From NCBI GenBank assembly GCA_002721995.1, contig PBMF01000013.1, positions 1 to 39,186 of the forward strand: DNA of 39,186 bases, given 5' to 3'. A model generated the notes under the pieces. That model worked only from the letters and a program-made list of their open reading frames with translations, was not told where the DNA came from and ran no database searches. Of the stretch, positions 8,049 to 18,078 are shown one piece after another. Each line of letters opens with the position of its first letter. Position 1 is the first letter of the stretch. Origin of the DNA: Chloroflexota bacterium (GTDB lineage Bacteria > Chloroflexota > Dehalococcoidia > Lucifugimonadales > UBA3495). The position numbers were made by a program, and so were the translations under genes.

Positions 8049-8888
8049 TTAGTCCAAGAAATCGTGCAGTTCTTTGATGAAACCCTGGGGATTGTCCTCG
8101 AACACCATGTGGGCCGCCTTTTCTACGTGGACCAGCTTCCCGTTGGACAGGGTCTCGACCATCTTCTCAGCGGTATCCAGTCCCAGGGTGTCGGTCTCGG
8201 CCCCTCTGACGATGAGCACGGGGCAGTTGATCTTGGGCAGGTCGAGCCACAGGTTGGGCTGGGGTGCGCCCGTGCCGTTGCGGCGCTGTTCCCGGATCTC
8301 CAGGTCATAACGCCAACCTATCTTGCCGTTGGGCAACTCTTTGGTGTCATAGGTCAGGCGGCGGCGCAGGACCGGCTCGGAGCAGAACCTGTTCTGTTTG
8401 GCCTGGTAGGCGAAGACATCCTCGAAGGAGTCGAACTCTTCCGGCACATCAATCAGTTCCTGGGTGATACGGCCAGAACCAACCGGGTCCAGGTCGGGCC
8501 CGATATCCACGATGACCATCTTCTCCAGTTTCTCGGCATTGCGGCCGGCGAAGGCCATACCATTGCGCCCGCCCATGGAATGGCCGACGAGGGTGAACTT
8601 ATCCAGTCCCACGGCCTGGCAGAACCCCTCCAGGTCGGCTACGAAGGCCTGGCTGGAGTAGTCGCCGCCGGGCGCCCAATCGCTCTCGCCCCGGCCCCGT
8701 TGGTCCAGGGCGAATATGTGGTACTCGCCGCAGAACTCGGCTGAAACGTCGTCCCAAGAGTGGCAGTGACCTCGGAGCCCGTGGAGCAGCAAGACCTTGG
8801 GCTTGCCCTCGGTGCCCCAGTCCAGATAGTGCAGGTTGACGCCGTTGACGTTGACTGTCTTGTCCTTGGGTTGCACTGATGTGGCCAT
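8049..8888 (-). CDS. Alpha/beta hydrolase (epoxide hydrolase / C-C hydrolase type)
   Basis: The protein is 279 aa. It carries LLLHGLRGHCHSW (33-45, His-Gly oxyanion motif), FALDQRGRGESD (59-70), the nucleophile Ser104 in VGHSMGG, and late CPVLIVRGAETD and KAAHMVFED segments that supply acid and His. This is the classical architecture of cytoplasmic alpha/beta hydrolases related to haloalkane dehalogenases, epoxide hydrolases and meta-cleavage C-C hydrolases; a Ser nucleophile rules out the Asp-type dehalogenases and epoxide hydrolases. ATG at 8888 is preceded by GAGGAGG at short spacing. It heads a set of three sequence-unlike hydrolases on one strand (gaps of 16 nt, then an overlap). The substrate is unknown; a role in degrading xenobiotic-like or lactone compounds is inference from context. 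Confidence 0.88.
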   Translation of the reverse strand: MATSVQPKDKTVNVNGVNLHYLDWGTEGKPKVLLLHGLRGHCHSWDDVSAEFCGEYHIFALDQRGRGESDWAPGGDYSSQAFVADLEGFCQAVGLDKFTLVGHSMGGRNGMAFAGRNAEKLEKMVIVDIGPDLDPVGSGRITQELIDVPEEFDSFEDVFAYQAKQNRFCSEPVLRRRLTYDTKELPNGKIGWRYDLEIREQRRNGTGAPQPNLWLDLPKINCPVLIVRGAETDTLGLDTAEKMVETLSNGKLVHVEKAAHMVFEDNPQGFIKELHDFLD

Positions 8889-8960
8889 TTCGCCTCCTCG
8901 GCACGTTCGGGATTGGGTGCTTGTGGGATTGGCGGTCAGTTTAGCACAGGCCCATGGGGG

Positions 8961-9689
8961 CTAGCGCTTGATGATCAGCAGGGAGAAGTAGTCCAGGTCT
9001 TCGGCGGACAGTTTGGATATGTCTTCCACCACGTTTTCCCGGGAGGTGCTGGCCTGGCGTACGTAGGTGGTCTTGCCGGTCAGTCCCAGACTCTCCAGGT
9101 TTGCCAGGGCCTCCAGCAGGTCCCGGTCCACTTCCATCAACACGGTGGTATCGGAGTTGGTGATGGCCTCGCGCAGGTCGTCGATACCATAGACCTTGGG
9201 CAGGATGGTGAGCCGCTGGCCGTGGGTGACGAGGGGCATGCCGGAGCTGGCGGCAGCGGCCATCACGGAGGAAACGCCGGGCACCACCTCAACATCCAGG
9301 TCCGGGACCATGGCCTTTACACCGTCCAGCACGTGGTAGAACTCGCTGTAGAGCATGGGGTCGCCCTCGGTGATGAAGGCCACGTCCCTGCCGTGTCTCA
9401 GATGTCCGGCAATATCGTTGGCGGCATCGCTCCAAGTCTCGGGATTGATGGGGGTGTTGTCGTCCGAGGGGATGGTTATGGCCAGAAACTCGGGCTCCGC
9501 CGCTTCTAACAGGTCACGCACCACGCTCAGGGCGTAGCTCTCCTTACCGTCATCCAACTGGGTGAAGCAGATGACCGCCGCGGCCTGCAGCGTGCGCTGG
9601 GCCTTGATGGTCAGCAGTTCCGGGTCGCCTGGTCCGACGCCGATGCCATAGAGGCTGCCCTTCCCGTTTTTACCGCCGTTGGTTGTCAT
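8961..9689 (-). CDS. cobI: Precorrin-2 C(20)-methyltransferase-like protein
   Basis: The protein is 242 aa, a typical length for CobI/CbiL. The tetrapyrrole methyltransferase signature LYGIGVGPGDPELLTIKA spans residues 13-30. It is followed by TEGDPMLYSEFYHVL, EVVPGVSSVMAAAASSGMPLV, and a C-terminal strand ending LLIIKR. The enzyme transfers a methyl group from S-adenosylmethionine to C-20 of precorrin-2 (or cobalt-precorrin-2) in cobalamin synthesis. No other cob/cbi gene is in the window, which is unusual for this pathway. It sits 12 nt after the nuclease gene and probably shares its transcript. The aerobic (CobI) and anaerobic (CbiL) enzymes cannot be told apart here. ATG at 9689 is used. 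Other tetrapyrrole methyltransferases are possible but less likely given the C20-type N-terminus. Confidence 0.8.
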   Translation of the reverse strand: MTTNGGKNGKGSLYGIGVGPGDPELLTIKAQRTLQAAAVICFTQLDDGKESYALSVVRDLLEAAEPEFLAITIPSDDNTPINPETWSDAANDIAGHLRHGRDVAFITEGDPMLYSEFYHVLDGVKAMVPDLDVEVVPGVSSVMAAAASSGMPLVTHGQRLTILPKVYGIDDLREAITNSDTTVLMEVDRDLLEALANLESLGLTGKTTYVRQASTSRENVVEDISKLSAEDLDYFSLLIIKR

Positions 9690-9701
9690 TCAACTGTATC
9701 C

Positions 9702-11177
9702 CTAAATCTCCTGGGCCATGACCCAGTCGTAAATATGCATGGTAGCAAAACAATCATCCTCGTTGTAGAGCACGATCTTCTGCTTGGCTTCCTCGTCGGT
9801 GCTGCCAGACTCCACGTATTTAACGTATAGGGTCATGGAGCCGACCCCAGACACGTCGTCCTGCTGCCAGTGGAACCCCAAAGACTTGGCGATTGCCTTG
9901 AGGCCCTCTCCGTACGCCGGAAAGGCGTAGGCCTTGTTCACCCAGGGCGATAGGTCCTCCATCCGTTCCAGGACCCCGGCGGCCAGATTCGCATCCACCC
10001 CGTAGCGATCGACCATCTTGTTGAGATGGGTCCGCTCATAGTGGTGCCAATGATAAAAGACGGCGTCGTCTAGGGAGTTTCCCCACTCGAGAAAATTTCT
10101 CAAGTTACCGTCCTCTTCGTCAAAGAACTCGGCGAAGAATGGAATGTATTTGGCCTCGCCCTGATCGACGCGGTAGACCGCACCGATCAGGTAGTTGACC
10201 ATCTCCAGGACTTCCGCCTGGTCGCCTTCCTGGGCGCCCTCAAAGTCGAAAAAGACCTCGGTCTTGCCACGTCTGATGTCACCCAATTGACCGCGCCGCA
10301 CCGGCCGTTTCTCCTGGATGGCCTGGGCTGAGACCATCATCTTCCTGGCGGTGGTCGGGCCTACTCTATTCACCGCCACCAACTCGGTCTCATTGGCCTT
10401 GGCGATGGCCTCCAGAGTTTGGAACCCGGCGGCAACCAGGCTGTCGCGAGTTGCTTGCCCCACACCCGTAAGCAGCGAAACGTCGTTTGCCTCGACAGCC
10501 AACCCATCGATATAGGAAGTCCAGGGCCATTTCCCCGCTCCGTGTACCGGGGCGACCTTTTTCCCGGCCATGATCTCCCTGACTTGTGCCAGCACCTCAT
10601 CCAGACGGGCGTTGTAATCTTCCATGGCCATCGGCACGAGGTCCATATCGCGGTTGACCAGGTAGAACTCCGGTGGCTCGAATTCCTGGACCATGCCCAG
10701 CACCCGGTTGTAGAGCGCGGCCTGCAGTATCTGAGACTCACGCAGCTTTCGAGACGACTTGACCTCAATGACCCGGTAGCTGTGATCGCCGAACACCGAT
10801 GGGACACCGTCCACCTTTTCCAGCACGTCCGGACGTCCGGTAAGGCCGTGGGACCAGCACAATAGGGGCATATCCTTCAGGTAGGCGCTGCCGCCGGACA
10901 TCACTTCCAGCGCGCGGCGGAAGCCGATACGGTCGTCAAAATGGCTCTCTTCGACACCGCCCGGGTACATCCGCTCGTTGACCCGTTCCTGATGGGCCTT
11001 GCCCACGTCGAAGATGTACTGCTGTTGGTCGCTGATGGGTTCTTTGGCGGACTCAGGTGCGTGCAAATCGCACCAGAAGGAAATGGGAGATTCCAGATAT
11101 TGGCCCAGCCAACCGGCCCTTACCGCGGCTTTACGGTTGCCGCTGGTGAAACGCTGGTAAATCTCGTCAACATTCAT
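9702..11177 (-). CDS. TM0106-family RecB-like putative nuclease with HhH and RNase H-like regions
   Basis: The protein is 491 aa. The first half is a RecB/PD-(D/E)xK nuclease: GRPDVL supplies Asp117, IEVKSS supplies Glu138 and Lys140, and Q-x6-Y follows at ~149-156. The middle (~233-285) resembles helix-hairpin-helix repeats, with LLTGVGQATRDSL and VNRVGPTTARKM. The C-terminal third begins with VFFDFEG (Asp311, Glu313), the first acidic motif of the RNase_H_2 / DEDD-type fold, then HWHHYE, and ends with a YNEDDC Asp motif. This matches the TIGR03491 (TM0106 family, RecB-like putative nuclease) architecture. Its biological role is not established. It follows leuS by 41 nt and precedes cobI by 12 nt. 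ATG at 11177 was used. Both nuclease sites appear intact. Confidence 0.82.
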   Translation of the reverse strand: MNVDEIYQRFTSGNRKAAVRAGWLGQYLESPISFWCDLHAPESAKEPISDQQQYIFDVGKAHQERVNERMYPGGVEESHFDDRIGFRRALEVMSGGSAYLKDMPLLCWSHGLTGRPDVLEKVDGVPSVFGDHSYRVIEVKSSRKLRESQILQAALYNRVLGMVQEFEPPEFYLVNRDMDLVPMAMEDYNARLDEVLAQVREIMAGKKVAPVHGAGKWPWTSYIDGLAVEANDVSLLTGVGQATRDSLVAAGFQTLEAIAKANETELVAVNRVGPTTARKMMVSAQAIQEKRPVRRGQLGDIRRGKTEVFFDFEGAQEGDQAEVLEMVNYLIGAVYRVDQGEAKYIPFFAEFFDEEDGNLRNFLEWGNSLDDAVFYHWHHYERTHLNKMVDRYGVDANLAAGVLERMEDLSPWVNKAYAFPAYGEGLKAIAKSLGFHWQQDDVSGVGSMTLYVKYVESGSTDEEAKQKIVLYNEDDCFATMHIYDWVMAQEI

Positions 11178-11218
11178 ATCCGCACCTGCCCGTCCTCACC
11201 CGATGAACGACTCCCGGG

Positions 11219-13696
<2,478 letters not shown>

Positions 13697-13846
13697 CTAC
13701 TGTCTCCTCTAGTAAGGGACGCCGGCGGACGCCTGTCCAGAGCCAGCGATAATCGTGCCAATCATCTTAGCATAGACGCCGCTCCAGCCACGAAATCGGT
13801 CCGGACAGATGGGCCGAATTTGCGCTCAAACCATCCTATAAGTTCA

Positions 13847-13875
13847 TTGACACAAGAAAGGGCAAATCCTAGAAT
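13847..13875 (+). promoter_or_regulatory. Strong sigma-70-type promoter for trkH
   Basis: TTGACA (13847-13852), a 17-nt spacer and TAGAAT (13870-13875) give a full -35 and a 5 of 6 -10 match. Transcription would begin near 13882, leaving a leader of about 160 nt before trkH. A perfect inverted repeat lies across its -10 element. Confidence 0.75.
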
Positions 13876-13886
13876 TCGATTTGCCC
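13860..13886. promoter_or_regulatory. Perfect inverted repeat over the trkH -10 box (candidate operator)
   Basis: GGGCAAATC (13860-13868) is mirrored exactly by GATTTGCCC (13878-13886) around a 9-nt centre holding the -10 element. Arms of 9 bp with 18-bp centre spacing are typical of a dimeric repressor site. On either strand no run of T follows, so an intrinsic terminator is unlikely. The regulator is unknown. Confidence 0.5.
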
Positions 13887-14044
13887 CATAAATTCGTTAC
13901 GGATTACCCTATTTGTCCGCCAAGCGCGGCCCGTTTCAGACTCCTTCCGGTAACGCTTTCCACCGATTTTCCTGCAATCGCCCCTGGTCGTCTTTATGCC
14001 GTTAGCCCTGCCAAATTTCCCTCTACGAAAGCTGGTCATTGAAC

Positions 14045-15490
14045 ATGGCTTCTGACCGCCGGCGCCGGCCCATGGACAATATCATCCGGCTGCGTCGGCG
14101 CAGGGAGCTGTCGCCCACGGTCACCGAGTCGGAGCCACCCAGAGCGCCGAAACGCTGGTTCGGCACGACCACCATTCTTTTGGGCGGGTTCGCGCTTTTG
14201 ATGCTGGCCGGTGGCGGCCTCCTGACCCTGCCCGTGGCCCACCACGGGTCCGGGTTCACCGCCATGGAGACCGCATTCTTCACCTCCGTTTCAGCAGTGA
14301 CAGTCACGGGACTAACAGTGGTGGAAACCCCCGTCTATTGGTCCACCTTCGGACAGGCTGTGATATTCGTGTTGATGCTGGTCGGCGGGTTGGGATTCAT
14401 GGTCTTGAGCACCTTCATCCTCCTTCTTATTGGACAGAGGGCGACCTTAGAGGAACGGCTCCTGACCCGGGGACTTATGCGCGACACCGTGGGTGTTGAC
14501 CAGATGCAGGGCCTGCGCCAGATCAGCCGCGCTGTCATCGGCATAGTGTTCCTGCTCTACGCCGCGGGGACCGCCATATTCTTCTGGCAGATCCACAACA
14601 TGGAAGAACTGAGCGATCTGAATTCGGTGTGGCATTCGTTGTTCTTATCGGTATCTTCCTTCAACAACGCCGGGTTCAACATCATCCCCGAGGTACCCGG
14701 TGGCAGCGTCACCCGCTTTATCTCAGACCCAACTTTGCTCATCACCATGACGGTTTTGACCATGTTGGGCGGTCTCGGTTGGGTCTTTATGGTGGACGTT
14801 TTCCGGCAGAGGCGGTTCGCCCGGTTCAGCCTGGACACCAAACTGGTCTTGGTCACCAGTGTTTCACTGTGGGTTCTGGGCGCCGCGGTCCTCTATGTGG
14901 CAGAACTGGCCAACGACGATGCCCTGAGTTGGGTGGACAAAGGTGTGGGCGCGGTCTTTCAGTCAGTAAGCGGCCGAACAGCCGGGTTCGCCATCATGGA
15001 CTTCGGTGAGGTGAAGGACGTCACCAAGTCCACCTTCTCAGGCCTGATGTTCATCGGCGGAGCTGCGGGCTCCGTGGCCGGGGGCATCAAGGTGGCAACC
15101 TTCGCCGTGTTGATGGCGGCGGTGGTCTCTTCCCTTAAGGGCCGCGCCCACGCCGAGGCCTTTGGAAGGGAGATACACCAGTCCCAGCTACACCGGGCGC
15201 TTACAGTCGCGGTCCTTGGCCTTGGCCTGATCGTGGTATCCGCCACGGTACTCACCACACTGGAACCCGAGATTCCATTCTTGGACATCATCTTCGATAC
15301 CGTCTCGGCCATCGGGACCACCGGGGCATCCACCGGCATCATCTCCGACACGGGACTGGCGTCCAAGATCCTGCTCATGGTGCTCATGTACGTGGGCAGA
15401 CTCGGCCCGGTGGCTTTGGCCTTGGCATTGGCCCCCGAAGAGGACCCAGCGGTGTACCGCTATGCCCAAGAAAGCGTTAAAATAGGCTAG
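14045..15490 (+). CDS. trkH: Potassium uptake channel-like subunit, TrkH/KtrB family
   Basis: The protein is 481 aa with about 8-10 membrane segments in the four-fold M1-P-M2 repeat of the Trk/Ktr/HKT superfamily. The four pore loops each carry the filter Gly: SAVTVTGLTV, SSFNNAGFNI, SGRTAGFAIM and IGTTGASTGI. The last membrane repeat has the usual Gly-rich break, and the protein ends with a short cytoplasmic tail. Residues 1-40 are Arg-rich and cytoplasmic (positive inside). The protein moves K+ (or Na+) across the inner membrane when complexed with RCK-domain regulators, three of which are encoded downstream. ATG at 14045 was taken; TTG at 14039 (two residues longer) and ATG at 14072 are in frame, and no strong Shine-Dalgarno decides. 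It is followed by a TrkA gene after 36 nt. Confidence 0.93.
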   Translation: MASDRRRRPMDNIIRLRRRRELSPTVTESEPPRAPKRWFGTTTILLGGFALLMLAGGGLLTLPVAHHGSGFTAMETAFFTSVSAVTVTGLTVVETPVYWSTFGQAVIFVLMLVGGLGFMVLSTFILLLIGQRATLEERLLTRGLMRDTVGVDQMQGLRQISRAVIGIVFLLYAAGTAIFFWQIHNMEELSDLNSVWHSLFLSVSSFNNAGFNIIPEVPGGSVTRFISDPTLLITMTVLTMLGGLGWVFMVDVFRQRRFARFSLDTKLVLVTSVSLWVLGAAVLYVAELANDDALSWVDKGVGAVFQSVSGRTAGFAIMDFGEVKDVTKSTFSGLMFIGGAAGSVAGGIKVATFAVLMAAVVSSLKGRAHAEAFGREIHQSQLHRALTVAVLGLGLIVVSATVLTTLEPEIPFLDIIFDTVSAIGTTGASTGIISDTGLASKILLMVLMYVGRLGPVALALALAPEEDPAVYRYAQESVKIG

Positions 15491-15526
15491 GGCAAGCAAA
15501 TTCGGTTGGAGCGGCTCTAACAGGCT

Positions 15527-16243
15527 ATGAAAAAACAAGTTTGCGTCATAGGCCTCGGACGGTTCGGCACGACCCTCGCCCACGAGCTCTATCAGAGCGG
15601 TCACGACGTGCTGGCCATTGACGTTGACGAGGCCAAGGTGCAGGACCAGTTAGGGCGGGCCACCTACGCCGTGCGTGCCGACGCAACAGCCGAATCGATC
15701 CTGAAAGAACTGGACGTGGCCGCGTACGATGTTTGCGTTGTCTCCCTGGGCAGCGAGAACGTCCAGGCCAGTATTCTGGTCTCCGTGCTGTTGAAAAGTA
15801 TGGGCGTGCCCTTCATCGTAGCCCGCGCCGCCAACGAACTGCACGGCGCGACCCTGGAGCGGGTTGGCGTTGACCGCGTGGTGTATCCCGAAGCGGAAAG
15901 CGCCCGGCGCACCGCCCACGTCGGCTTCGAGACCGGAGTCATCGATTACATGCCCATCGTGCCCGACTTCGGCATCAGCAAGATACGCCCCCCCGAGGAA
16001 ATGCTGGGCCACACATTGGAAGAGGTTGGCCTGGCCAGTTCCGAAGACCGGCACGGCATCTCGGTATTGGCCATACGGCGCGGACGCACGTCCTTCCTCC
16101 ACCCGGCCAAAGACGAAGAGATCAAAGCCGGCGACGTTTTGATAGTTGCCGCCACAAATGAACACCTGGGCAAGATCTCGGACCTGGCGCGGCACTTGGA
16201 ACCCGCCACCGCCCAGCCCCACAGCCACCGCAACGGCGCGTAA
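15527..16243 (+). CDS. TrkA/KtrA-type RCK regulatory protein
   Basis: The protein is 238 aa. Residues 1-125 form an RCK_N (TrkA_N) Rossmann domain with intact GLGRFG (9-14) and acidic Asp32 at the end of strand beta-2, which favours NAD(H)- or nucleotide-binding. Residues ~140-225 form an RCK_C domain. This is the layout of KtrA, a single-RCK subunit that assembles as an octameric ring under a TrkH/KtrB channel and gates it in response to ATP/ADP or c-di-AMP. It is 36 nt downstream of trkH and likely co-transcribed. ATG at 15527. Cytoplasmic. It is the most complete of the three RCK proteins in this block, and so the best candidate for the direct channel partner. Confidence 0.9.
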   Translation: MKKQVCVIGLGRFGTTLAHELYQSGHDVLAIDVDEAKVQDQLGRATYAVRADATAESILKELDVAAYDVCVVSLGSENVQASILVSVLLKSMGVPFIVARAANELHGATLERVGVDRVVYPEAESARRTAHVGFETGVIDYMPIVPDFGISKIRPPEEMLGHTLEEVGLASSEDRHGISVLAIRRGRTSFLHPAKDEEIKAGDVLIVAATNEHLGKISDLARHLEPATAQPHSHRNGA

Positions 16244-16540
16244 AACAAGGGCGCCATACCCGGAATTTTCCGCCGGATTCCTCCCGAATATCCCTTTCGC
16301 CGCGGCTTGACCCAATTGCCCCTAAATCGCACACTGAGAATCGTCTGGAAAAGACCGTTTTCGATAGCGGCAGAAGGTCCGATACCAGACTGCCAACACC
16401 TATTTTCGACGCCGTCCTAGATTCATCAAAAACTTATTGAATTAAGGAAATGTTGCTCGTATAATCCGCCCCTGACGATCGACCCGGCCCTTTGGCAAGC
16501 GTGGGACCGAGACTGAGCAACTGGGCAGTGGTGTAGCTGA
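16244..16540. other. Spacer between trkA and the universal stress gene
   Basis: About 300 nt without a credible gene. It holds the promoter at 16437-16465. Short weak hairpins lie just after trkA (near 16265-16290), but no T-run follows, so no terminator is called. Confidence 0.5.
16437..16465 (+). promoter_or_regulatory. Sigma-70-type promoter for the usp-trkA-pheA transcript
   Basis: TTGAAT (16437-16442), a 17-nt spacer and a perfect TATAAT (16460-16465) precede the stress-protein ATG by about 75 nt. It gives the second half of the potassium block its own promoter, separate from that of trkH. Confidence 0.7.
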
Positions 16541-16996
16541 ATGCGACTGGACGCGAAAAGAATATTGGTGCCGGTTAACGGCAAGTCATACAGCGAGCGT
16601 ACCTTCCGGTGGGCCTGCCAGATGGCCCGGGAGGCCAAGACGGAACTCCACGCCGTCTATGTGATTGAAGTGCCCCTTGATAGACCTTTGGAGTCGGAGA
16701 TCTCCGAGGACATCAACAAGGGCGAAGAGATTCTGGCCCGCATCGAAGCCATAGCCTCGGAAGAGAAGTACAAAGGTCTACAGGCCCGTTTTTTGAGGGC
16801 CAGACAGGCCGGCCCCGCCATCGTCTTGGAATCCGAGGACCGGTTCATGGACCTGCTGATTGTGGGCGTTCCCTACCAGCGCCAGTTCGGTTCCTGCACG
16901 CTCGGTACGACGGCGTCTTACATCTTCCACAACGCCTCATGCCAGGTGATGTTCTGGCGGGAACATGCCCCCTCGCCCATCTTCCCCCGGGACTAG
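16541..16996 (+). CDS. Universal stress protein (UspA family)
   Basis: The protein is 151 aa, the usual UspA size. It opens with RILVPVNGKSYSERTFRWACQMA, the first strand-helix of the fold. It ends with DLLIVGVPYQRQFGSCTLGTTASYIFHNASCQVMFWRE, which holds the region where ATP-binding USPs have G-2x-G-9x-G(S/T). Here the first glycines are partly replaced (VGVPYQRQFGSCTLG), so ATP binding is uncertain. Such proteins often sit next to K+ transporters and RCK proteins and modulate them. Its TAG (16994-16996) directly abuts the ATG of the following TrkA-like gene at 16997, indicating tight co-translation. The Shine-Dalgarno is weak. Cytoplasmic. Confidence 0.85.
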   Translation: MRLDAKRILVPVNGKSYSERTFRWACQMAREAKTELHAVYVIEVPLDRPLESEISEDINKGEEILARIEAIASEEKYKGLQARFLRARQAGPAIVLESEDRFMDLLIVGVPYQRQFGSCTLGTTASYIFHNASCQVMFWREHAPSPIFPRD

Positions 16997-17401
16997 ATGA
17001 TGCGGGTCCTGATATACGGCTGCAACCGGCTCACCACCAACCTCGTGCCAGACCTAGTCGGGGATGACACCGAGATCACGGTGTTGGGCGCGGAGCGCGA
17101 GTGCCTGGAGAGTGTGGGCACCCATCCCGGAGTCCGGGTGGTCCTGACCGCCGAACCAATGATGCAGGACTATCTGCAGGAAGGCGGCATCAACCAGGCC
17201 GACGTCTTCCTCGCCATGTCCGGCGACGACCACCAGAACATCCTGGTATCCCAGATAGCCAAACACATCTTCAACGTGCCCAAGGTTGTCTGCCATCTGG
17301 GCAACCCCCAATTGCAGGTGCTGTATGCAGCCCTGGGCTTGGACGTGGTAGGCTACTCCTTTGGCCTGCTGCAGGATGTCCGCCAGGCCATCGAAGGCTA
17401 G
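16997..17401 (+). CDS. RCK_N-only TrkA-like protein with degenerate nucleotide loop
   Basis: The protein is 134 aa, equal to one TrkA_N Rossmann domain with no RCK_C. The dinucleotide loop has lost two of its three glycines: G8-C-N-R-L-T instead of GxGxxG. The second half keeps the RCK fold pattern ADVFLAMSGDDHQNILVSQIAKHIFNVPKVV (69-98), almost the same as the matching stretch in the next gene (QMTKHIFNVPRTM). That points to a local duplication. It starts right behind the usp stop and ends 15 nt before the next TrkA gene. A structural or dimerisation role with that neighbour is likely, as in split forms of the two-RCK TrkA. ATG ATG at 16997-17002 leaves a one-residue start ambiguity. Confidence 0.82.
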   Translation: MMRVLIYGCNRLTTNLVPDLVGDDTEITVLGAERECLESVGTHPGVRVVLTAEPMMQDYLQEGGINQADVFLAMSGDDHQNILVSQIAKHIFNVPKVVCHLGNPQLQVLYAALGLDVVGYSFGLLQDVRQAIEG

Positions 17402-17416
17402 CAAGCCAGGGGCCAG

Positions 17417-18076
17417 ATGTACGTAGTAATAGTGGGTTGCAGTGAGTCGGGCTACCACCTGTCCAAGGCCCTGATAGCGGGCGGACACGAGGTGGTGGTT
17501 GTGGAGAAGGACACCAAACGGTTCCAACTGCTCAATGAAGAGATGGGCAGCGTGGCCCTGCTGGGCGACGGCACGGATGACGTCACCCTCAAACGGGCTG
17601 GAGTCGCCCGGGCCGATGTGGTGGTCAGCCTAACCGGCGTGGACGCCACCAACCTGGTCATCTCCCAGATGACCAAGCACATCTTCAACGTCCCGCGCAC
17701 CATGGCCCTGATCAAAGACCCCAAGAACGAACCCATCTTCCACGAAGTGGGCGTGGACCTGGTGGTGAACTCGACCCACCTGGTACTGGCCAGCTTGGAA
17801 GAAGGAGTGCCGGGCCGCCCCCTGGTCCATCTGATGAACCTGCGGCTGCCGGGCATGGAGCTGGTGAGCGTCTCCATACCCGGGGACTCCAATATAGTGG
17901 GAAAGCGGCTCAGCGAGATCGAACTTCCGCCCAACTGCTTCATCTCACTGATGATCAAGCGCAGCGGCGCCACTCTGCCCACGGGGCGCTCGGTGGTGGA
18001 GGCCGATGACGAACTGGTGGCGGTTACCCCGGAGGGCGACGAGCAGATCCTCTACGACATTCTGACGGGGGTCTAG
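17417..18076 (+). CDS. TrkA-type RCK_N/RCK_C regulatory protein
   Basis: The protein is 219 aa. The RCK_N domain (1-~125) has a loop G7-C-S-E-S-G12 (GxSxxG) and acidic Glu30 at the tip of strand beta-2; GDGTDDVTLKRAGV near 50-64 is the typical TrkA_N second motif. RCK_C covers ~135-219. Together with the preceding 134-aa protein it makes N-N-C, whereas classical TrkA is N-C-N-C. The pair could form a heteromeric gating ring, or act with the single-RCK protein at 15527-16243. It ends 2 nt before pheA. Cytoplasmic; partner TrkH at 14045. Family certain, division of labour unknown. Confidence 0.9.
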   Translation: MYVVIVGCSESGYHLSKALIAGGHEVVVVEKDTKRFQLLNEEMGSVALLGDGTDDVTLKRAGVARADVVVSLTGVDATNLVISQMTKHIFNVPRTMALIKDPKNEPIFHEVGVDLVVNSTHLVLASLEEGVPGRPLVHLMNLRLPGMELVSVSIPGDSNIVGKRLSEIELPPNCFISLMIKRSGATLPTGRSVVEADDELVAVTPEGDEQILYDILTGV

Positions 18077-18078
18077 TC

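Larger units (their letters stand above)
13697..14044. other. Divergent leuS/trkH intergenic region
   Basis: These 348 nt hold the leuS leader with its Shine-Dalgarno on the left and the trkH promoter on the right, described separately. No convincing open reading frame is seen. No T-box pattern (specifier loop plus antiterminator before leuS) and no c-di-AMP riboswitch pattern in the ~160-nt trkH leader were recognised. The leuS promoter could not be placed reliably. Confidence 0.6.

Noticed and set aside
13860-13886. Reading the trkH palindrome as an intrinsic terminator
   Set aside because: No T-run of useful length follows on either strand, and it covers the -10 box between two diverging genes where a terminator makes little sense.
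13697-14044. T-box leader for leuS or c-di-AMP riboswitch for trkH
   Set aside because: Neither the T-box sequence with an antiterminator nor the conserved ydaO-type core could be recognised in the spacer.
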